This document shows, one piece after another, positions 13,301 through 16,776 of a stretch of 16,776 bases of DNA (the stretch's first letter is position 1; every line of letters begins with the position of its first letter). The stretch lies in the NCBI GenBank assembly GCA_910578965.1, contig CAJTSP010000048.1, positions 1 to 16,776 of the forward strand. The letters run 5' to 3'. The DNA comes from an uncultured Oscillospiraceae bacterium (lineage in GTDB: Bacteria > Bacillota > Clostridia > Oscillospirales > Ruminococcaceae). The notes beneath the pieces were generated by a model, which saw nothing but the letters and a program-made list of their open reading frames with translations, was not told the origin of the DNA and ran no database searches. Position numbers and translations under genes: made by a program.

Positions 13301-14344
13301 TTAGCCGATCACGTACACGTTTACCTGCTGCACCCCGTTCATCAGCGCCTCGCTGTAGGTCTCGTAAAAGAGGTCCACCAGGGCGGTGCCGTTTTGCAGC
13401 GCGCCGCCGGTGTCGGTGGCGATGGCATAGCCGTAGACAAACCGCCCGTCGGTGGAGGCGATATACAGCTTGGTGCCGTAGGGGATGAGGGCGGGATTGA
13501 CCGCCACAGTGCCGTAGTAGAGCCCCAGCCCCGAGGCCCCCCGCCCGCGGGAGGCAGAATAGCCGGTAGCCCGGCCGGTATAAACGGCGGTATAGCTGGC
13601 GGGCACCCCGTCTATCACCGGCGGCCCCTCCAGGGACGAGACCGGCGCGCCGGGCGCATAGGCCTTGATGACGGTGTTTTGAGGCGGGACGGTCTCCACG
13701 ATGCTGATGACCTGGCTGGACTCGACCCTGCCGTCCACCACACGCTCACGGCTGGTGATCTCGTTGGTGCCCTCCGAGCCGTTTTGGAGGGTAACGGTGC
13801 GGCTGCGGTTGCGGTAAAACAGGCTGGTGTAGACATACTCGGTTTCAAAAGGGATGCTCTCGTGGGTAACGGTATCCCGGTATTCTACCCGGTGCACCGT
13901 AACGACCGTATCCTCGTTGACCGGCTCGTGCAGGCTGGGCTCAGTATAGTCGTGCTCGCCCAAGGTGACCCCGCAAAGGGTGAGCACCTTTTCCACCGTG
14001 CCGCTCACCAGGCTGCCCACATACTCCTGCCCATCGGCCAGTACCTTGACCGGGAAGGCCCGCTGGATGCTCAGCGAGGCAAGGCTGCCGTTGTAGGCGG
14101 TGTAGTAAAAGGCGTCGCTCTCGCCGGCCTCAATGCCGGCCTCGGCCATCAGCCGGTGCGGGTCCTCCTCGCGGGTAATCAGCACCCGGCGGCTGCCGTA
14201 AGAATCCGACACGATTACCACGCCAAGCGAACGTGTCACGGCAAGCAGGGTAAGCGACAGGCAGCACAGGGTGAGCAGGCTGGCCCAAAACCTTGCCGGA
14301 ATGGCAAAAAAGCGCCGCCGCATATGCTCTGTGAATCTTGTCAT
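13301..14344 (-). CDS. DUF348/G5/3D-domain cell-wall protein (YabE-like)
   Basis: This 347-residue, membrane-anchored extracytoplasmic protein has one N-terminal membrane segment (about 18-38) after a basic RRRFF stretch. Next come two DUF348-like regions (about 42-75 and 92-145) and a G5-like region (about 147-228; TVHRVEYRDTVTHESIPFET). A C-terminal 3D domain (about 256-347) follows, with ATGYSASRG, GTVAVNPALIPYGTKLYI, ATDTGG (Asp311) and VDLF (Asp324). In this family the 3D domain is a double-psi barrel thought to cleave peptidoglycan, related to resuscitation-promoting and MltA-type enzymes; it probably acts in wall turnover. The ATG follows GGAG (spacing 5). The frame is open to 14518, but the promoter at 14460-14488 excludes starts further upstream. 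A single gene with its own terminator. Confidence 0.9.
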   Translation of the reverse strand: MTRFTEHMRRRFFAIPARFWASLLTLCCLSLTLLAVTRSLGVVIVSDSYGSRRVLITREEDPHRLMAEAGIEAGESDAFYYTAYNGSLASLSIQRAFPVKVLADGQEYVGSLVSGTVEKVLTLCGVTLGEHDYTEPSLHEPVNEDTVVTVHRVEYRDTVTHESIPFETEYVYTSLFYRNRSRTVTLQNGSEGTNEITSRERVVDGRVESSQVISIVETVPPQNTVIKAYAPGAPVSSLEGPPVIDGVPASYTAVYTGRATGYSASRGRGASGLGLYYGTVAVNPALIPYGTKLYIASTDGRFVYGYAIATDTGGALQNGTALVDLFYETYSEALMNGVQQVNVYVIG

Positions 14345-14459
14345 AGGATCTCCGTTTCTTTGCCGAGGGGATGGGGCAGGGCTGCCGGCCGCTCTGCGGC
14401 ATTTTAGGCGTCCCTCCGGGCCGTTCCCTCCTGATGATGCCCTTATCGGCACTTTGGGC

Positions 14460-14488
14460 ATTGTAACAAAGCCGGGCGCGGGGGTCAA
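14460..14488 (-). promoter_or_regulatory. Putative sigma-A promoter of the G5/3D wall-protein gene
   Basis: On the minus strand TTGACC (14483-14488) and TACAAT (14460-14465) are 17 nt apart. The leader would be about 110 nt and contains a second SD-ATG pair (GGAGGG then ATG at 14402-14400) opening an overlapping reading frame. Confidence 0.7.
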
Positions 14489-14518
14489 ACGGCAGAATCC
14501 GGGTTTGCCGGGCGACAT

Positions 14519-14842
14519 AAGGCAAATACAGCCAGTCCCTAAAATTTTTTGCCGGGTTGCCCGGTTTCTCTCACGCTTACGGGCAAATACTCACGCATGC
14601 TTTGATTTTTTGCAAAATCCTTGCCTCTGCAAACTAATTCGAGCCATTTTTTAAGTGTACAAAATGCCCAATTTCGAGCAATCGTTATTTGCAGGTTGCA
14701 CAGTTTTTGGCAGGTTTTACGCTTCGGGCGGCATTTGCAGGGCCTTGCTTTTGCCTCGCCGCCGTATGCGCCGCCCCTTTTTGGGGTTGGGGCATATAAC
14801 AGGGCGCCCGTATGCCGGGCATCAAAGGGCTCCTTGGGCGCT
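14519..14842. other. Non-coding AT-richer gap downstream of rpsI
   Basis: No gene is seen on either strand, although frames stay open on the plus strand by chance. The segment is AT-richer than its surroundings from 14540 to 14700. It has two direct repeats, AATTCGAGC (14637-14645) and AATTTCGAGC (14670-14679), 33 nt apart. No promoter or RNA gene could be assigned. Confidence 0.4.
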
Positions 14843-14871
14843 AAAAAGCCCCCCGCCGGTTGGCGGGGGGC
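14843..14871 (-). terminator. Intrinsic terminator of the rplM-rpsI operon
   Basis: GCCCCCCGCC (14848-14857) pairs with GGCGGGGGGC (14862-14871) around GGTT. On the minus strand TTTTT follows (plus-strand A at 14843-14847). It starts 13 nt after the rpsI stop codon. Confidence 0.9.
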
Positions 14872-14884
14872 CGGGCTGCAAAGC

Positions 14885-15283
14885 TCAGCGCTTGGAGAAC
14901 TGGGGAGCGCGGCGGGCGGCCTTGAGGCCGTACTTTTTGCGTTCCTTCATACGGGGGTCCCGGGTAAGGAACCCGGCCTTTTTGAGCGCAGGGCGCAGGT
15001 TCTCGTCGTACTGGAGCAGCGCGCGGCTGAGGCCGTGGCGGATGGCGCCGGCCTGGCCGGACACGCCGCCGCCGTTTACCCGCACAACCAGGTCAAACTT
15101 GCCGTCCACCCCGGCCGCAGCCAACGGCTGGCGCACGATCAGCTTGAGGGTCTCCAAACCAAAGTAATCGTCGATGTCCCGCTCGTTGATGGTAATCTTG
15201 CCGGTACCGGTGTAAACACGCACACGGGCAACGGAATTCTTACGACGACCGGTGCCGTAGAAATAGGGTTTCGTCTCGTACAT
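14885..15283 (-). CDS. rpsI: 30S ribosomal protein S9
   Basis: This 132-residue small-subunit protein has the S9 hallmark GTGRRKNSVARVRV (10-23), the middle GGGVSGQAGAIRHGLSRALL, and the C-terminal RMKERKKYGLKAARRAPQFSKR. The conserved basic tail ends in Arg132 and reaches the P-site tRNA in known ribosomes. Length is normal. The ATG follows AGGAGG (spacing about 9). It starts 16 nt after the rplM stop, so the pair forms the standard L13-S9 operon, ended by the hairpin just downstream. Confidence 0.98.
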   Translation of the reverse strand: MYETKPYFYGTGRRKNSVARVRVYTGTGKITINERDIDDYFGLETLKLIVRQPLAAAGVDGKFDLVVRVNGGGVSGQAGAIRHGLSRALLQYDENLRPALKKAGFLTRDPRMKERKKYGLKAARRAPQFSKR

Positions 15284-15299
15284 ATTCTATTGCCTCCTC

Positions 15300-15728
15300 T
15301 TAAAGCTCATAGGCCGCAGGCTTCTGCGCGGCGTTCTTGTGCTCGGCGCCCTTGTAGCAGTGCAGCCGGGTCATGGCCTTGGCGCCCAGGGCGTTGGACG
15401 GTACCATGCCCTTGACGGCGAGATACATGGCCTTGTCGGAATTTTCGGCCATCAGGGTCTTGTACTGGGTTTCCTTGAGGCCGCCGATCCAGCCGGAATG
15501 GGTGCGGTAGTATTTCTTTTCCAGCTTTTTGCCGGTCAGCACCGCCTTGTCGGTGTTGACGATGACCACATGGTCGCCGCAGTCGACATGGGGGGTAAAG
15601 GTGACCTTATTTTTGCCGCGCAGCAGCACGGCGGCCTGTGCCGCAACACGGCCCAGGGGTTTGCCGGCAGCGTCGATCAAAAACCATTTGCGCTCGGCCT
15701 TTCCGGCCTTTGCAAGCGTAGTGCTCAT
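15300..15728 (-). CDS. rplM: 50S ribosomal protein L13
   Basis: This 142-residue large-subunit protein binds 23S rRNA early in assembly. It shows RKWFLIDAAGKPLGRVAAQAA (13-33), LRGKNKVTFTPHVDCGDHVVIVN (36-58), HSGWIGGLKE (77-86) and the L13 signature KGMVPSNALGAK...YKGAEHKNAAQKP (106-137). The ATG at 15728 follows GAGGAGG (spacing about 8). The frame is open to 15824, but those codons lie across the promoter, so the longer form is not translated. First gene of the rplM-rpsI operon. The ~57-nt leader has an imperfect hairpin (GTGCCC with GGGCGCAC), which may be a site for feedback control; this is inference. Confidence 0.98.
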   Translation of the reverse strand: MSTTLAKAGKAERKWFLIDAAGKPLGRVAAQAAVLLRGKNKVTFTPHVDCGDHVVIVNTDKAVLTGKKLEKKYYRTHSGWIGGLKETQYKTLMAENSDKAMYLAVKGMVPSNALGAKAMTRLHCYKGAEHKNAAQKPAAYEL

Positions 15729-15791
15729 ATCTATTTCCTCCTCGAAGATTTGGGTTGCGTCGATGGTGCGCCCGGTATGGGCACGCTCCTG

Positions 15792-15820
15792 ATTATACCC
15801 GTCCAAAAGCGCCGCGTCAA
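15792..15820 (-). promoter_or_regulatory. Strong sigma-A promoter of rplM-rpsI
   Basis: On the minus strand TTGACG (15815-15820) and a perfect TATAAT (15792-15797) are 17 nt apart. Transcription would begin near 15785, giving a ~57-nt leader. Confidence 0.85.
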
Positions 15821-15927
15821 GCACTTTTTTGCAAAAAAATCATTGGCCCTTTTTATGCTCTTGTTTTCTCTTGTTTTCTCGCTTATGCTCCCAAATCCTC
15901 GCGTGCTATTTTCAAACTGCTTTGCGG

Positions 15928-15957
15928 TTGCCATCCGGCGCTTTTATGGTATATAAT
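15928..15957 (+). promoter_or_regulatory. Putative sigma-A promoter of the TtcA-like gene
   Basis: TTGCCA (15928-15933) and a perfect TATAAT (15952-15957) are 18 nt apart. It is divergent from the rplM promoter, with about 110 nt between the two -35 boxes. That interval contains a tandem CTTGTTTTCT repeat (about 15860-15880). Confidence 0.7.
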
Positions 15958-15993
15958 ACAAACAGCTTGCGGTTGGAGGGGGGCGGGAGGCCG

Positions 15994-16752
15994 GTGCAGC
16001 GTCTTGAGGGGCTGATGCGCAAGGCAATCCAGGAGTACGGAATGATCCGCCCGGGGGACCGTGTCTGCGTAGGGGTATCCGGCGGCAAGGACAGCGTCGC
16101 CCTCACCATCGGCCTCGCCCGGCTGCGGCGATACCTCGGCATCCCGTTTGAGCTGGTTGCGGTCACCCTTGACCCGCAGTTTGGCGGGCAGGATATTGAT
16201 TATTCGGCACTGGCGGCCCTTTTTGCCGCATATGATATACCCTATGAGGTGCGGCGCAGCGGCATTGGTCGGGTGGTGATGGATGTGCGCAAAGAGCAAA
16301 ACCCCTGCGCCCTCTGCGCCAAGCTGCGGCGGGGCGCGCTGCACACCGCCGCCGGGGAGCTGGGCTGCAACAAGGTGGCGCTGGGGCACCATTTGGACGA
16401 CGCCATCGAGACCTTTTACATGAACCTTTTCCGGGAGGGGCGGCTGGGCTGCTTTTCGCCGGTGACCTGGCTGTCCCGCCGGGAGCTCACCCTGATCCGC
16501 CCGCTTGTGCTGGCTGCGGAGGGCGAGGTGGCGCGGGCGGTGCGCGCCGCAGGGCTGCCGGTGGTCAAAAGCCGCTGCCCGGTAGACGGCGCCACCGCCC
16601 GCGAGGAGGCCAAGGGGTTTGTGCGCGGCATGGCCCGCGCCGACCCGGCCTTCCGCCAAAAGATGCTGGGGGCTTTGCAGCAGAGCGGGCTGGACGGCTG
16701 GGCGCCGGTTTTGGCCGGGCGGGGGCGGCAGCGAGCGCCGGGCGGGCAATAA
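15994..16752 (+). CDS. TtcA-like tRNA 2-thiocytidine PP-loop ATPase
   Basis: This 252-residue adenine nucleotide alpha hydrolase of the TtcA/TilS-like group probably thiolates cytidine-32 of some tRNAs in the cytoplasm. The PP-loop VGVSGGKDS is at 26-34. C105-x2-C108 (NPCALCAKLRRGAL) and a third Cys in KSRCPVDG match the Cys triad that holds the Fe-S cluster in TtcA. ALGHHLDDAIET (129-140) and LIRPLVLAAEGEV are typical. The GTG at 15994 is chosen because homologues begin MQ-L---RKA----MI and GGGAGG lies upstream, although with short spacing (3 nt). An ATG at 16015 with GAGGGG is the alternative. Starts before 15964 would precede transcription. The family also contains uncharacterised clostridial members, so the exact tRNA target is not certain. 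Confidence 0.88.
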   Translation: MQRLEGLMRKAIQEYGMIRPGDRVCVGVSGGKDSVALTIGLARLRRYLGIPFELVAVTLDPQFGGQDIDYSALAALFAAYDIPYEVRRSGIGRVVMDVRKEQNPCALCAKLRRGALHTAAGELGCNKVALGHHLDDAIETFYMNLFREGRLGCFSPVTWLSRRELTLIRPLVLAAEGEVARAVRAAGLPVVKSRCPVDGATAREEAKGFVRGMARADPAFRQKMLGALQQSGLDGWAPVLAGRGRQRAPGGQ

Positions 16753-16776
16753 GGCCCGGCGCGGGGAGTATCTAAC

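Noticed and set aside
13265..14407. 380-codon plus-strand ORF antisense to the G5/3D gene
   Set aside because: The minus-strand gene has a promoter, ribosome site, membrane segment and full 3D domain. The plus frame has none of these.

Overview
The window looks like a chromosomal segment from a GC-rich Gram-positive gut clostridium of the Oscillospiraceae/Ruminococcaceae type (Gemmiger, Subdoligranulum or Faecalibacterium relatives). This is inferred from strong AGGAGG ribosome sites, a split GlgC/GlgD ADP-glucose pyrophosphorylase, a YabE-like G5/3D wall protein and abundant GC-rich intrinsic terminators. No rRNA, tRNA or CRISPR array was seen.

Left part (1-5235, all plus strand): the 3' end of a tartronate semialdehyde reductase (GarR-like) gene, a terminator, and an MFS transporter. 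Then comes a small accessory block: a 59-codon ORF, a large serine recombinase and a decayed, start-less small ORF. A dCMP deaminase and a uridine kinase follow, a pyrimidine-salvage pair with a consensus -10 in front. A 25-bp perfect palindrome separates them from the next gene.

Middle (5376-12947, all minus strand): a secreted or lipoprotein Cys/His-repeat protein of unknown function, then the glycogen cluster. In transcription order the cluster is glgB, a long structured gap, glgC-glgD (overlapping by 7 nt), a terminator, and glgA. GlgC with GlgD makes ADP-glucose, GlgA polymerises it and GlgB adds branches. The gaps hold repeat DNA: a 163-bp MITE-like near-palindrome (5886-6048), and two ~155-bp copies of a hairpin-rich dispersed repeat in opposite orientations (6084-6237 and 10362-10516), 93-94% identical by eye.

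Right part (12948-16776): a bidirectional terminator, a membrane-anchored DUF348/G5/3D cell-wall protein (minus), the rplM-rpsI ribosomal operon (minus) and, divergent from it, a TtcA-like tRNA thiolation PP-loop protein (plus). Readable sigma-A-type promoters with 17-18 nt spacing precede glgB, the G5/3D gene, rplM and the TtcA-like gene, and several of them settle the start codon.

Most genes are standard housekeeping. The parts most worth a second look are the two repeat families, the Cys/His-repeat protein whose upstream region is occupied by both repeats, the histone-H1-like tail on GlgB, and the broken small ORF behind the recombinase.
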